Assembly: GCA_021772075.1 (NCBI GenBank)
Contig: JAETNQ010000005.1
Span: 1-64,000 of the forward strand
DNA from: Lachnospiraceae bacterium
GTDB lineage: Bacteria > Bacillota > Clostridia > Lachnospirales > Lachnospiraceae
Direction of reading: 5' to 3'
DNA: 64,000 nucleotides
Each line of letters starts with the position of its first letter. Position 1 is the stretch's first letter. The position numbers were made by a program, and so were the translations under genes. Positions 7,976 through 17,081 of the stretch are shown here, piece by piece. The notes beneath the pieces were generated by a model. That model saw only the letters and a program-made list of their open reading frames with translations, did not search any database and was not told the origin of the DNA.

Positions 7976-8032
7976 TACCGGAGGGTGTAGAAAAGTCGTT
8001 TATTTCTTGATTATTCCTACACTCTCCCGGTA
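7976..8032. repeat. Imperfect inverted repeat at prophage/host border, candidate attachment site
   Basis: TACCGGAGGGTGTAG (7976-7990) is mirrored by CTACACTCTCCCGGTA (8017-8032) around a 26-base AT-rich centre, a layout seen at recombination sites. No T-run follows on either strand, so it is a poor terminator. Just to its right an open frame resumes that fuses to the proton-channel gene at 8106. This marks the change from phage to host sequence. Which bases are core cannot be told without the other prophage end. Confidence 0.45.
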
Positions 8033-8105
8033 AACGTTCCGAAAACACTGGATTTTTTGTTTCTATTATATTTTATTTCTTTTATATGCGGTCGTCATTG
8101 CCTTC

Positions 8106-9212
8106 GTGCTGTATCTGAATGGCGTATTTACAGGGGGAGAAGTTTCCTTGGTGAACCTTGCGATCAATATTGGTTTTCTGATTATTATAGGCGTGCTTTT
8201 TTTGATATCATCGGTCAGCTTTGGCAGGCTTAATGCAGTAACCGACGAACTGATGGATTTTACGGATCGGCTTCAGAAAGAGTATAAAGAGGCAAACGGG
8301 CGAAATCTTTGGAACCAGTATAAGGACAGAAGCAATGCCTTTGAAAATGAAGAGCTGAGAACGGCTTTTAATAAATACCGGCTGCGCGTCAAAAGCCTTA
8401 GGACGAAACGGGGAACGGCACAGCCTTGTGACTTGGAAGAGTATATCAATGAAGACCTTCTGGACAGGGTGGGCATGAATTTTTTTAACTCCGGCATATC
8501 GGGTACACTGACGGGGCTTGGTATCCTTGGCACCTTCCTCGGCCTTTCCATGGGACTCGGATCATTTAACGGCGACGATATTTTTACGGTTTCCGATAAT
8601 GTGGGAACCCTGCTGTCTGGCATGAAGGTGGCTTTCCATACTTCTGTGTATGGTATTTTCTTTTCCCTTGTATTTAATATCATATACCGCAGCATCATGG
8701 CGGATGCCTATGAAAAGCTGGAGGAATTTTTATGTATGTTTCGCCAGACAGCGCTGCCGCAGGCAGCCAGGGAGGATGAGAGCGCGGCGGCAATGGTCGT
8801 TTACCAGGCAGGAATATCCGGCGCGCTCAAGCAGATGCTGGAGATTATGAAGGGTGATTCTGCGGAGCAGACTGCAGGAGTGGAACGCATTGTGGATAAA
8901 TTTACCGGGCAGATGCAGACGGCGTTGAACGCGGATTTCCAGAAATTAGGAAGCACGTTGAAAGCGGCCGGGGAAGCGCAGGCGGCCAGCGCGGCGGATG
9001 CCAGGGAACTGATAGAAGCTGTTACCGCCTTGGTGGAGGTAAACCGCAATGTGCAGTCGGCGCTGGCAAAGGTGATGGACAGACAAGAAAAATTTGCAGG
9101 AGAACTGAGGGAACAGAAGGAAAAACTGGCAAATACCTGCAGCGAAATGAGCGATGAGATTACGAGCCAGCTTTATGCTTTTGACCAGATGAGGAGCTTG
9201 TATGAAGAATAG
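8106..9212 (+). CDS. MotA/TolQ/ExbB proton-channel family protein (ZorA-like), 5'-truncated by prophage
   Basis: A protein of 368 residues if translation starts at the GTG at 8106, which has no ribosome-binding site. The frame stays open upstream to a stop at 8031-8033 and spells a further membrane helix (KHWIFCFYYILFLLYAVVIA), so the true N-terminus appears to have been cut off. It has membrane segments at about 16-40, 130-155 (GTLTGLGILGTFLGLSMGLG) and 168-197, the MotA-family channel helices, and then a long helical cytoplasmic tail. It overlaps the OmpA/MotB-like gene by 11 bases. The pair resembles ZorA-ZorB of Zorya, but no zorC, zorD or zorE follows. It may be inactive in this lysogen. 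Confidence 0.75.
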   Translation: MLYLNGVFTGGEVSLVNLAINIGFLIIIGVLFLISSVSFGRLNAVTDELMDFTDRLQKEYKEANGRNLWNQYKDRSNAFENEELRTAFNKYRLRVKSLRTKRGTAQPCDLEEYINEDLLDRVGMNFFNSGISGTLTGLGILGTFLGLSMGLGSFNGDDIFTVSDNVGTLLSGMKVAFHTSVYGIFFSLVFNIIYRSIMADAYEKLEEFLCMFRQTALPQAAREDESAAAMVVYQAGISGALKQMLEIMKGDSAEQTAGVERIVDKFTGQMQTALNADFQKLGSTLKAAGEAQAASAADARELIEAVTALVEVNRNVQSALAKVMDRQEKFAGELREQKEKLANTCSEMSDEITSQLYAFDQMRSLYEE

Positions 9213-10125
9213 ACGAAAGAACAGGGAAGCTTTTGCGGAACACAGCTATTGGCAGTCTTATTCGGATATGATGGCGGCATTGCTGCTGATTTTTATTTTG
9301 ATTATAGCCATTACGCTTGCCATTTATAAACAGAAAACGACAGATCTGGACCAGACGCGCCTGGAACTCGATATGGCGCAGTCGCAGCTGGATTCTGTCA
9401 TAGAGGATCTGAAAAATTCAAAAGCGGAAGTGGAAAAATCCAACCAGGAGCTGGCTTCCTCTCTGGCAGAACTGCAGCAGGCATATGAAAAAGCGGCTTT
9501 GACAGAAGAAGAATTAAACAAAGCATATCTGGAAATCGAGAATGCCAGGCAGGAACTGACAACGACAAAAAATGAACTCCAGGATATCGTTGGCATCCGC
9601 ACGGACATTATCGGGGCCCTGCAGGATACTTTCCACGATTCCAGCATGAAGGTGGATGCCCAGACGGGTTCTATTACGTTTTCTTCCGATGTGCTGTTCC
9701 GTTACAACAGCGCTACTTTGACTGCTGACAGCAAGGAGACGCTGAAGGAAATTATTCCAATGTATTTGGATGTGCTGCTGCAGGACCAGTTCCGCGGCTA
9801 CATCGCGGAGATCATTATTGAAGGGCATACGGATACGGACGGAGGCTATCAAAGCAATATGGAATTATCCTATGCGCGGGCCAATGCTGTAGCGGATTTC
9901 TGCTTGAATAAAAAGAACGGTCTGAGTGAGGAGAAGATTGAACAACTCCAGCAAATACTTACTGTCAACGGAAAGTCATGGAGCAATCCGGTCTATAAGG
10001 AAGATGCGGACGGAAACCGGACGGAAACGGTGGATATGGCGTCTTCCAGGCGGGTAGAGATCAAGTTCCGGCTAAAGGAAGATGAAATGATAGAAAAGAT
10101 TTCAGGAATATTATCCGCAGAATGA
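9202..10125 (+). CDS. MotB/OmpA-type peptidoglycan-binding stator protein (ZorB-like)
   Basis: A protein of 307 residues. It has a short cytoplasmic N-terminus and then one membrane helix (about 21-43, SDMMAALLLIFILIIAITLA) with Asp22 at the place of the proton-carrying Asp of MotB. A coiled coil follows (about 48-125), and then an OmpA/MotB domain (about 140-300) with EGHTDTDGGYQ and a late SRRVEIKF strand that binds peptidoglycan. It would pair with the ZorA/MotA-like protein to form an ion-driven stator. A strong terminator follows, so the two genes make a closed unit. Confidence 0.85.
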   Translation: MKNRRKNREAFAEHSYWQSYSDMMAALLLIFILIIAITLAIYKQKTTDLDQTRLELDMAQSQLDSVIEDLKNSKAEVEKSNQELASSLAELQQAYEKAALTEEELNKAYLEIENARQELTTTKNELQDIVGIRTDIIGALQDTFHDSSMKVDAQTGSITFSSDVLFRYNSATLTADSKETLKEIIPMYLDVLLQDQFRGYIAEIIIEGHTDTDGGYQSNMELSYARANAVADFCLNKKNGLSEEKIEQLQQILTVNGKSWSNPVYKEDADGNRTETVDMASSRRVEIKFRLKEDEMIEKISGILSAE

Positions 10126-10156
10126 GAAATGCGCGCCGCCGGGCGCACAAGAAAGT

Positions 10157-10194
10157 CAGGCATCCGAAAATAGTTTTCGGAGCCTGTTTTTTTT
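10157..10194 (+). terminator. Rho-independent terminator after the stator pair
   Basis: CAGGC-A-TCCGAAAA pairs with TTTTCGGA-GCCTG around a three-base loop (10157-10186), followed by eight T. It closes the two-gene unit at 8106-10125. Confidence 0.9.
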
Positions 10195-10304
10195 CTTGTT
10201 TGATTTCTGTCTATGATTTTATTTTTAATTGTGGTAAGATATACGGAGTGAAATCTCCAAGAAAAAGCAATGGATATGGCAGAAAGAGGAAAGGTTAGAG
10301 AAAC

Positions 10305-10976
10305 ATGTTGGAAAATATAGATGCGGTTATTTTTGATCTGGATGGTTCGCTGGTGGATTCCATGTGGATGTGGGGACAGATCGATATCGAATATTTGGGG
10401 AAATTCGGCATTGCCCTGCCGGAAAATCTGCAGGCAGATATTGAGGGAATGAGCTTCAGCGAGACGGCTGCATATTTTAAAAGCCGTTTTGGGCTTGCCG
10501 ATTCCGTTGAAAAGATCAAAGACGATTGGAACGCTATGGCATGGGATAAGTACAGCTATGAAGTGCCGTTAAAAGACGGGGTCTATGATTTCCTGGAGGT
10601 TTGCAAGGAACGCGGGATTGCCCTTGGGATTGCTACCAGCAATTCCCGGGAACTGGTGGAGAGGATTGTGTCGGTGCATGGGCTGGAGGATTATTTTTCC
10701 TGTATTATGACAGGCTGCGATGTGGCGAAAGGCAAACCGGCGCCGGATATTTACTTGGCGGTGGCAGGAGAGCTTGGCGTGGATCCGGCGCGCTGCCTTG
10801 TATTTGAGGATATTATTCCCGGCATTTTGGCGGGAAAGGCGGCGGGGATGAGAGTATGCGCCGTCGAAGACGATTATTCGATTTCCCAAAAAAAAGATAA
10901 GATCGAAGCTGCTGATTATTATATCGAAGATTTTATCCATATGCCGGACGATTGCAAGAGGAAACAGATATCATGA
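10305..10976 (+). CDS. HAD family phosphatase (beta-phosphoglucomutase-like)
   Basis: A protein of 223 residues with [10 protein letters not shown] at 10-19 (nucleophile Asp11, acid/base Asp13), TSN near residue 112, a Lys in KGKPAPDIY and the late FEDIIPGI acidic motif, which are the four HAD motifs. The helical cap after motif I marks subclass I, like beta-phosphoglucomutase and phosphoglycolate phosphatase. It hydrolyses or transfers a phosphate from a small substrate that sequence does not reveal. It overlaps the YgiQ gene by ATGA. Confidence 0.85.
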   Translation: MLENIDAVIFDLDGSLVDSMWMWGQIDIEYLGKFGIALPENLQADIEGMSFSETAAYFKSRFGLADSVEKIKDDWNAMAWDKYSYEVPLKDGVYDFLEVCKERGIALGIATSNSRELVERIVSVHGLEDYFSCIMTGCDVAKGKPAPDIYLAVAGELGVDPARCLVFEDIIPGILAGKAAGMRVCAVEDDYSISQKKDKIEAADYYIEDFIHMPDDCKRKQIS

Positions 10977-12877
10977 ATGGATTTTTACCAATATCAAAAG
11001 AAGAACTGGCAGAAAGGGGTATTCGCCAGCTGGATTTTGTTTATGTGACGGGAGACGCTTATGTGGACCATCCTTCCTTTGGCACGGCCATTATAAGCCG
11101 GGTTCTGGAATCCCATGGATATACGGTGGGGATTATTGCGCAGCCCGATTGGAAAGATGAAAAAAGCGTGACTGTCCTGGGGAGGCCGCGCCTTGCTTTC
11201 CTTGTATCGGCCGGCAATATGGATTCCATGGTAAACCACTATTTTGTATCAAAGAAGCGCCGCCCGGGCGATGCCTATACGCCGGGAGGAGAGGCGGGAA
11301 AAAGGCCGGATCATGCCGTAGCGGTATATGGCAACCTGATTCGCCGTTCTTATAAGGACGTGCCGGTGGTTATCGGAGGGGTAGAAGCCAGCCTCCGGCG
11401 CCTGGCCCATTACGATTACTGGTCTGACAGCCTGAAGAGATCCGTGCTGCTGGATTCCCAAGCTGACTTGATTTCTTATGGGATGGGGGAGAGGTCCATT
11501 GTAGAAATAGCGGATGCCTTGAACAGCGGTATTGCGGTAAAGGATATTACGTTTATTGCCGGAACAGTTTATAAGACGAAGGATATTTCCGGCATATATG
11601 ACAGCCTTCTTCTGCCTTCTTATGAAGAGATGCGGGAGAAGCCGGAAGCTTATGCGGAAAGCTTTGCCCGGCAATACAAGAATACCGACCCGTTTCACGG
11701 AAAATATTTGATAGAGCCATACCCGAACGGTGTTTACGTGGTGCAGAACCCTCCCGCCAGACCTTTGACGACGGAAGAAATGGATGCGGTTTATGACCTG
11801 CCCTACCAGAGGACTTATCATCCTTCTTACGAGGAGAAAGGAGGAGTCCCGGCAATTGCGGAGATTCGTTTTTCCCTGATCAGCAACAGGGGGTGTTTTG
11901 GGGGCTGCAACTTTTGCGCGCTGACTTTTCATCAAGGGAGGACCGTACAGGTAAGGAGCCATGATTCTATCGTAAAAGAAGCGGAAATGATGGCGAAAGA
12001 GCCTGATTTTAAGGGGTACATCCATGATGTGGGAGGTCCGACCGCCAATTTCAGGCATCCTTCCTGTGAAAAACAGTTATCCATGGGGGTATGCAGGGAA
12101 AGGCAATGCCTGTTTCCGAAACCGTGCAAAAATCTGACGGTGGATCACAGTGATTATCTGGAACTGCTGCGCAAACTGCGCGCCATACCCGGCGTAAAAA
12201 AGGTTTTTATCCGTTCCGGGATACGTTTTGATTATTTGATGGCTGATGCGGATGACTCCTTTTTCCGCGAGTTAGTGGAGCATCATGTGAGCGGGCAGTT
12301 AAAAGTGGCTCCGGAACATATTTCGAACGAGGTGCTTTCTAAGATGGGCAAGCCTGCCAACGATGTTTACGAAAAATTTGTCAGGAAATACCATAAGCTT
12401 AATGAACAAGCAGGGAAGAAACAGTTCCTGGTTCCCTATCTGATGTCTTCCCACCCCGGATCTACGCTGGGGGATGCGGTAAAATTGGCGGAATATTTAA
12501 GAGATCTGGGCTATATGCCGGAACAGGTGCAGGATTTTTATCCGACTCCCTCCACGGTATCTACCGTCATGTATTATACGGGAATCGACCCGGTCAGCGG
12601 GAAAGAAGTGTACGTATGCCGTAATCCCCATGAGAAGGCGATGCAGAGGGCGCTGATCCAGTACCGGAACCCGAAGAATTATCATCTGGTGCGCGAAGCC
12701 TTGGCAAAAGCCGGAAGGGAAGATCTGATCGGTTTTGACAAAAAATGCCTGATCCGTCCAAGGAATGGGGAAAAAACGGGAATTGCGGGAGGCCGAAAGA
12801 ACGAAAACGAAAAAGCAAAAAAACAGAAGATGAGGAAAAAGAAAACGATCAGGAATATACACAAAAAGAAGAGTTGA
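10973..12877 (+). CDS. YgiQ family radical SAM protein
   Basis: A protein of 634 residues from the ATG in the ATGA overlap with the HAD gene. An N-terminal domain of about 290 residues precedes the radical SAM cluster motif GCFGGCNFC (Cys308, Cys312, Cys315) and the YgiQ-type extension with [14 protein letters not shown] and [16 protein letters not shown]. The C-terminus is very Lys-rich (about the last 35 residues), perhaps for nucleic acid contact. Length and motifs match YgiQ (UPF0313). The reaction is unknown. Confidence 0.92.
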   Translation: MNGFLPISKEELAERGIRQLDFVYVTGDAYVDHPSFGTAIISRVLESHGYTVGIIAQPDWKDEKSVTVLGRPRLAFLVSAGNMDSMVNHYFVSKKRRPGDAYTPGGEAGKRPDHAVAVYGNLIRRSYKDVPVVIGGVEASLRRLAHYDYWSDSLKRSVLLDSQADLISYGMGERSIVEIADALNSGIAVKDITFIAGTVYKTKDISGIYDSLLLPSYEEMREKPEAYAESFARQYKNTDPFHGKYLIEPYPNGVYVVQNPPARPLTTEEMDAVYDLPYQRTYHPSYEEKGGVPAIAEIRFSLISNRGCFGGCNFCALTFHQGRTVQVRSHDSIVKEAEMMAKEPDFKGYIHDVGGPTANFRHPSCEKQLSMGVCRERQCLFPKPCKNLTVDHSDYLELLRKLRAIPGVKKVFIRSGIRFDYLMADADDSFFRELVEHHVSGQLKVAPEHISNEVLSKMGKPANDVYEKFVRKYHKLNEQAGKKQFLVPYLMSSHPGSTLGDAVKLAEYLRDLGYMPEQVQDFYPTPSTVSTVMYYTGIDPVSGKEVYVCRNPHEKAMQRALIQYRNPKNYHLVREALAKAGREDLIGFDKKCLIRPRNGEKTGIAGGRKNENEKAKKQKMRKKKTIRNIHKKKS

Positions 12878-12924
12878 AACTGTTACAGTTTTAATTGTGC
12901 GCATAAAACAGCATGGAGGTTGGA

Positions 12925-13695
12925 ATGAAAAAGAAAATAGCTATTATTACAGGGGCTTCTTCCGGCCTCGGGCAGGAATTTGCTTTTCAGCTGGATGGGC
13001 TGATGGGAGGCAGCTTGGACGAAATATGGCTGATTGCCAGAAGAAGAGAACGTTTGGAGGAATTGTCCAAGGTGTTGGATGCCCCAACCAGGATCTTTTC
13101 TATGGATGTAACAGATGAAAGGGATATGGACGCATTTCGGGAAACCCTTGCCGCAGAAGCAGTTTCGGTCCGCATACTGGTAAACTGTGCCGGTTATGGG
13201 CTGATGGGGAGGTTTGACGGGATTCCTGTCGACGAACAGCTCGGAATGCTGGAAGTAAACGGCAAGGCATTGATCAGGATGACTTATGAATGCATTCCTT
13301 ATATGTGCAAAAACGGCCGTATCATCCAGCTGGCATCCAGCGCGGCTTTTGTGCCTCAAAAGAATTTTGCCGTATATGCCGCTGCAAAGTCCTGCGTACT
13401 CAGCTTTTCCAGGGCTCTGCGGGAGGAGTTAAAAGAAAAAGCCATATGGGTGACAGCGGTATGCCCAGGGCCTGTGGAGACGGAATTTTTTGATATTGCG
13501 GAAAAATATGCTTCTACGCTGGCGGTAAAGAAGCTGGTTATGGTTTCCCCCCAGAGGGTGATAAGGGACGCCTTGCGGGATTCTTACCACAAAAAGGCGG
13601 TTTCCGTATGCAGCCTGCCGATGAAGGTTTTCCGCATTTTAACGAAAATAATTCCTCATGGATGGTTTTTGTCCGTGATGGGGCTTGTGAAATAA
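12925..13695 (+). CDS. Short-chain dehydrogenase/reductase (SDR) family protein
   Basis: A protein of 256 residues. The ATG at 12925 is chosen because GGAGG lies seven bases before it; an ATG at 12913 overlaps that site. It has the nucleotide-binding TGASSGLG (9-16), NCAG (87-90), active-site Ser138/139 and YAAAK (Tyr151, Lys155), the full SDR set. It is an NAD(P)-dependent oxidoreductase of unknown substrate. The C-terminal end is hydrophobic/basic, as in SDRs close to membranes. Confidence 0.88.
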   Translation: MKKKIAIITGASSGLGQEFAFQLDGLMGGSLDEIWLIARRRERLEELSKVLDAPTRIFSMDVTDERDMDAFRETLAAEAVSVRILVNCAGYGLMGRFDGIPVDEQLGMLEVNGKALIRMTYECIPYMCKNGRIIQLASSAAFVPQKNFAVYAAAKSCVLSFSRALREELKEKAIWVTAVCPGPVETEFFDIAEKYASTLAVKKLVMVSPQRVIRDALRDSYHKKAVSVCSLPMKVFRILTKIIPHGWFLSVMGLVK

Positions 13696-13716
13696 AAAGA
13701 AGGAGCAGAGAAATAC

Positions 13717-14307
13717 ATGGGCGGAAAACGGATTGCCAAAGGACAGTATGGATATATCAGGCAGCAGAAGATATGGACAAGCGTTCGAACCTTTCTTCTA
13801 TATGCGTTATCCCTTTCCATTTTCGGAATCGGGGTCGCAAGAACGGGGTCAAAAGAAAATCTTCTCACGGTAGTCGCGATCCTTGGCTGTCTGCCTGCAG
13901 GAAAAAGCATGGTCAATATGATTATGTTTTTGCGGGCGGAAGGCTGCTCGAAGGAAGCAAAGGAGAGAGTTGGCGGATGCGCCGGAGGATTCTCGGAATT
14001 ATATGATATGTTTTTTACCTCTTATGAAAAAAACTATCAGGTCAGCCATATGGCAGTGAAGAACCATATCGTCTGCGGCTACTCGGAAAGTAAAAAAATA
14101 GATGTGCAGGCATGCGAGAAGCATCTTTCCGCCCATCTAAAGCAGGGCGGATGCAAGGGCGCGGTTGTGAAAATATATGATGATATGGAGAAGTATTGTG
14201 AAGGGTTAGGCAACCTTCGGACACAAGGGGAAGCAGCTGGTGCGGAAGAGAAAGACAAGAAGCAGGAACTGGAGATTTTGGAGAATTTGCTGGCTATTGC
14301 CCTATAG
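13717..14307 (+). CDS. Conserved membrane protein of unknown function
   Basis: A protein of 196 residues, not recognised. The basic N-terminus is followed by two membrane helices (about 24-42 and 49-72), then a soluble domain with several Cys (GGCAGGFSELYDMFF, QGGCKGAVVKIYDDM). This domain has the look of a small alpha/beta fold. It lies between the SDR and the pseudouridine synthase, with a 21-base gap before it. No function is assigned. Confidence 0.7.
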   Translation: MGGKRIAKGQYGYIRQQKIWTSVRTFLLYALSLSIFGIGVARTGSKENLLTVVAILGCLPAGKSMVNMIMFLRAEGCSKEAKERVGGCAGGFSELYDMFFTSYEKNYQVSHMAVKNHIVCGYSESKKIDVQACEKHLSAHLKQGGCKGAVVKIYDDMEKYCEGLGNLRTQGEAAGAEEKDKKQELEILENLLAIAL

Positions 14308-14339
14308 GTGAAACGGCGGAAAAGGAATGAGGAAATATT

Positions 14340-15365
14340 ATGAGAAAAGTCAGAGTGGAAGAGCGGGATGCGGGCCAGAGGCTGGATAAATATCTGAGGA
14401 AATATTTGGCAAAGGCGCCTTCCAGCTTCTTATATAAGATGTTGAGGAAAAAAAATATTACTCTAAATGAAAAGAAAGCGTCGGGAAACGAAATGCTCCG
14501 GGCGGAAGATGAAATTGAAATGTATCTTTCCGATGATACAATCCTTAAATTCGGCGGCACAATTCCAGGGGAAGAAGAATATAACAGTTCGGGACAGGGC
14601 GCCAGACGTTTCCAGCAGTATAAGGAAGCTTATGAAGCTTATGGAGAACTTGAGATTGTTTATGAAAACGACCGCGTACTGGTGGTGAATAAACCCGTAG
14701 GGATGCTGACGCAGAAAGCGGCTCCTTCCGACCTGTCTTTAAATGAATGGCTGATCGGTTATCTCCTGTCAAAGGGGGAGGCGGACGAGCATACGCTGCA
14801 TACTTTCAAGCCCTCCGTCTGCAACCGCCTGGACCGGAATACCAGCGGGCTGGTGCTGTGCGGAAAGACTCTGGCAGGAAGCCAGAAGATAAGCGCGCTG
14901 CTGAAAAACAGAAGTCTGCGCAAATTTTATTCTTTGTATGTAAAAGGCGTGGTGGAGCGGGGCGCGCAGATCGAGGGAAGCCTGAAAAAGGACGGGGAGG
15001 CGAATAAAGTGCAACTGTGCCGGGATGCATCGGACAAAGAAGCGACAGACGTTAAGACTGTATATAAACCGATAAAGAATTACCGTAATATTACGCTGCT
15101 GGAGGCTGAACTTGTCACGGGGAAGACCCATCAGATACGGATACATCTGGCAAGCGTCGGACATCCGGTGATCGGGGATTATAAATATGGCTATCTGGAA
15201 CTGAACGACAGATATAAGAAAAAATACGGGATCAAATCCCAGATGCTGCATGCCGTCCGGCTGGAATTCCCGGAGATGGAAGGGGAATGGGCGGATATGT
15301 CCGAACTTGTGCTGACTGCGGAGCCGCCGGAAATCTTCAGGATTCTGGACGAAGGGGAAGGATGA
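14340..15365 (+). CDS. RluA family pseudouridine synthase (RluC-like)
   Basis: A protein of 341 residues. It has an N-terminal S4 RNA-binding domain (about 1-65, GQRLDKYLRKYL), then the catalytic domain with NKPVGMLTQ and the active-site motif NRLDRNTSG (catalytic Asp165), and TGKTHQIRIHL with a late VIGDYKYG. It isomerises uridines in rRNA, most likely 23S. It is the first of two such enzymes in the window; the second (46615-47556) is RluD-like. Confidence 0.9.
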   Translation: MRKVRVEERDAGQRLDKYLRKYLAKAPSSFLYKMLRKKNITLNEKKASGNEMLRAEDEIEMYLSDDTILKFGGTIPGEEEYNSSGQGARRFQQYKEAYEAYGELEIVYENDRVLVVNKPVGMLTQKAAPSDLSLNEWLIGYLLSKGEADEHTLHTFKPSVCNRLDRNTSGLVLCGKTLAGSQKISALLKNRSLRKFYSLYVKGVVERGAQIEGSLKKDGEANKVQLCRDASDKEATDVKTVYKPIKNYRNITLLEAELVTGKTHQIRIHLASVGHPVIGDYKYGYLELNDRYKKKYGIKSQMLHAVRLEFPEMEGEWADMSELVLTAEPPEIFRILDEGEG

Positions 15366-15368
15366 AAG

Positions 15369-15902
15369 ATGGCGACTTGGAATTCCAGAGGCTTAAGAGG
15401 ATCCACCCTGGAGGATCTGATCAACCGGACAAACGAAAAATATATGGAAAACGGGCTGGCGCTTATCCAGAAAATACCTACGCCGATTACCCCCATCCAT
15501 ATCGACAAAGAAAACGGACAGATTACCTTGGCGTATTTTGACCAGAAAAGTACGGTGGATTATATCGGCGCCGTGCAGGGGATTCCGGTCTGCTTCGATG
15601 CGAAGGAATGCACGAAGGATACGTTTGCCCTTCAGAATATTCATGAACATCAGGTGGAATTCATGCGTCTGTTTGAAAAACAGGGAGGAATCGCTTTTTT
15701 TGTGATATATTATACGCATAAAGAGATACTGTATTATCTGCCTTATGAAATGTTGCGCTATTTCTGGGACAGGGCGAAAGAGGGGGGAAGGAAGAGCTTC
15801 CGGTTTGATGAACTGAACCCGGAATATATCATGCAGAAGAAAAGCAATGTATTCGTACCCTATCTGGATATGATACAGAAAGACCTGGATGACCGGGAAT
15901 GA
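15369..15902 (+). CDS. recU: Holliday junction resolvase RecU
   Basis: A protein of 177 residues three bases after the rluA-type gene. It has the N-terminal RGSTLEDLINRTN, acidic metal ligands in STVDYIG and the FDAKECT core, and NIHEHQVEFM, all of which are RecU features. RecU cuts four-way DNA junctions in Firmicutes during recombination and chromosome segregation. Length matches the family (about 170-200). Confidence 0.9.
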   Translation: MATWNSRGLRGSTLEDLINRTNEKYMENGLALIQKIPTPITPIHIDKENGQITLAYFDQKSTVDYIGAVQGIPVCFDAKECTKDTFALQNIHEHQVEFMRLFEKQGGIAFFVIYYTHKEILYYLPYEMLRYFWDRAKEGGRKSFRFDELNPEYIMQKKSNVFVPYLDMIQKDLDDRE

Positions 15903-15932
15903 TCATTCCCGGCGGGAATATAAGGAGAGAGA

Positions 15933-17081
15933 ATGAATAAAAAATTGGTGCATACGCCGGAGGGCGTAAGGGATATTTACGGAAAAGAATATGCGAAAAA
16001 ACTGCGGATCGAGAGCCTGATCCTGGAAAAAATAAGGAGCTACGGCTATGAAGATATCCAGACTCCTACGTTTGAGTTTTTTGACGTTTTTTCTAAGGAA
16101 GTAGGGACGACGCCTTCCAGGGAATTATATAAATTTTTTGACAAGGAAGGGAATACACTGGTATTGCGCCCTGATTTCACGCCTTCCATCGCGAGGTGCG
16201 CGGCGAAATATTTTCCGGAGGAAGAGGTGCCTGTGCGTTTTTGTTATGTAGGGAATACCTTTACGAACAATTCGAATCTGCAGGGGAAGCTGAAGGAAGC
16301 TACCCAGATGGGGGCGGAACTGATCGGGGAACCTTCGGCGGAAGCGGACGGGGAAATGGCGGCAATGGTGATCGAAGCCCTGCTTGCGGCAGGACTGAGG
16401 GATTTCCAGCTGAGCGTGGGAAACGTGGAGTATTTCAAAGGAATCTGCATGGAAGCGGGACTGGACGAAGAAACAGAACTGGAACTGCGGGAATTCATTT
16501 CCGGGAAAAATTATTTCGGAGCAGAGGAACTCCTCCGGGAGAAAAAAGTAGCGGGGGAATACAGAGACGCCCTGCTTCAGGTCACGGACCTGTTTGGAAC
16601 CGGCGATGCCTTGGAGCAGGCAAAGGCGCTGGTACATAACGAACGCTCCATGGAAGCGGTTCGGCGCCTGGAGGCTCTTTATGAAGTGCTTTGCTGTTAC
16701 GGCGTGGAAAAATACGTTTCTTTTGATTTGGGGATGCTGAGCAAATACCATTATTATACGGGTGTTATTTTTAAGGCTTATACTTACGGCGTGGGGGATG
16801 CCATCGTCAAGGGAGGCCGGTATGACACTCTTTTGGGGCGTTTTGGGAAGGATGCCCCGGCCATTGGATTTATGGTGGTGATCGACGATCTGATGGCGGC
16901 CCTCGAACGGCAGGGGATTGGGACGGAAGTTCCGAAAAGGGCGGAAATGCTGGAATATACGCCGGATACTTATCGGAAAGTCTTGGAAGAGGCCCAAAAA
17001 CTCCGGGCGGAGGGAAAGCGGGTGGTCATGGTGCCGCAGAGGAAAACGGAAGAAAGGACGGAGGAGGAATGGGGACAATGA
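15933..17081 (+). CDS. hisZ: ATP phosphoribosyltransferase regulatory subunit HisZ
   Basis: A protein of 382 residues, preceded by AAGGAGAGAGA. It is a class II histidyl-tRNA-synthetase-like fold without the anticodon domain: TPEGVRDIYGKE at the start, TPTFEFFDVF, LRPDFTPSIARC and GGRYDTLLGRFG. HisZ activates short HisG and carries the histidine feedback site. It overlaps hisG by an ATGA (17078-17081), and the two must act as a hetero-octamer. First gene of the his operon here. Confidence 0.93.
   Translation: MNKKLVHTPEGVRDIYGKEYAKKLRIESLILEKIRSYGYEDIQTPTFEFFDVFSKEVGTTPSRELYKFFDKEGNTLVLRPDFTPSIARCAAKYFPEEEVPVRFCYVGNTFTNNSNLQGKLKEATQMGAELIGEPSAEADGEMAAMVIEALLAAGLRDFQLSVGNVEYFKGICMEAGLDEETELELREFISGKNYFGAEELLREKKVAGEYRDALLQVTDLFGTGDALEQAKALVHNERSMEAVRRLEALYEVLCCYGVEKYVSFDLGMLSKYHYYTGVIFKAYTYGVGDAIVKGGRYDTLLGRFGKDAPAIGFMVVIDDLMAALERQGIGTEVPKRAEMLEYTPDTYRKVLEEAQKLRAEGKRVVMVPQRKTEERTEEEWGQ

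Noticed and set aside
8106-10125. Flagellar MotA-MotB
   Set aside because: The helical tail, the coiled coil in the second protein and lack of any flagellar gene favour a ZorAB-like pair.
8106-10125. Complete Zorya defence system
   Set aside because: zorC, zorD or zorE are absent; the next gene is a HAD phosphatase after a strong terminator.
11249-12058. Long minus-strand frame of 269 residues
   Set aside because: It is the shadow of the YgiQ gene, whose motifs are clear on the plus strand.
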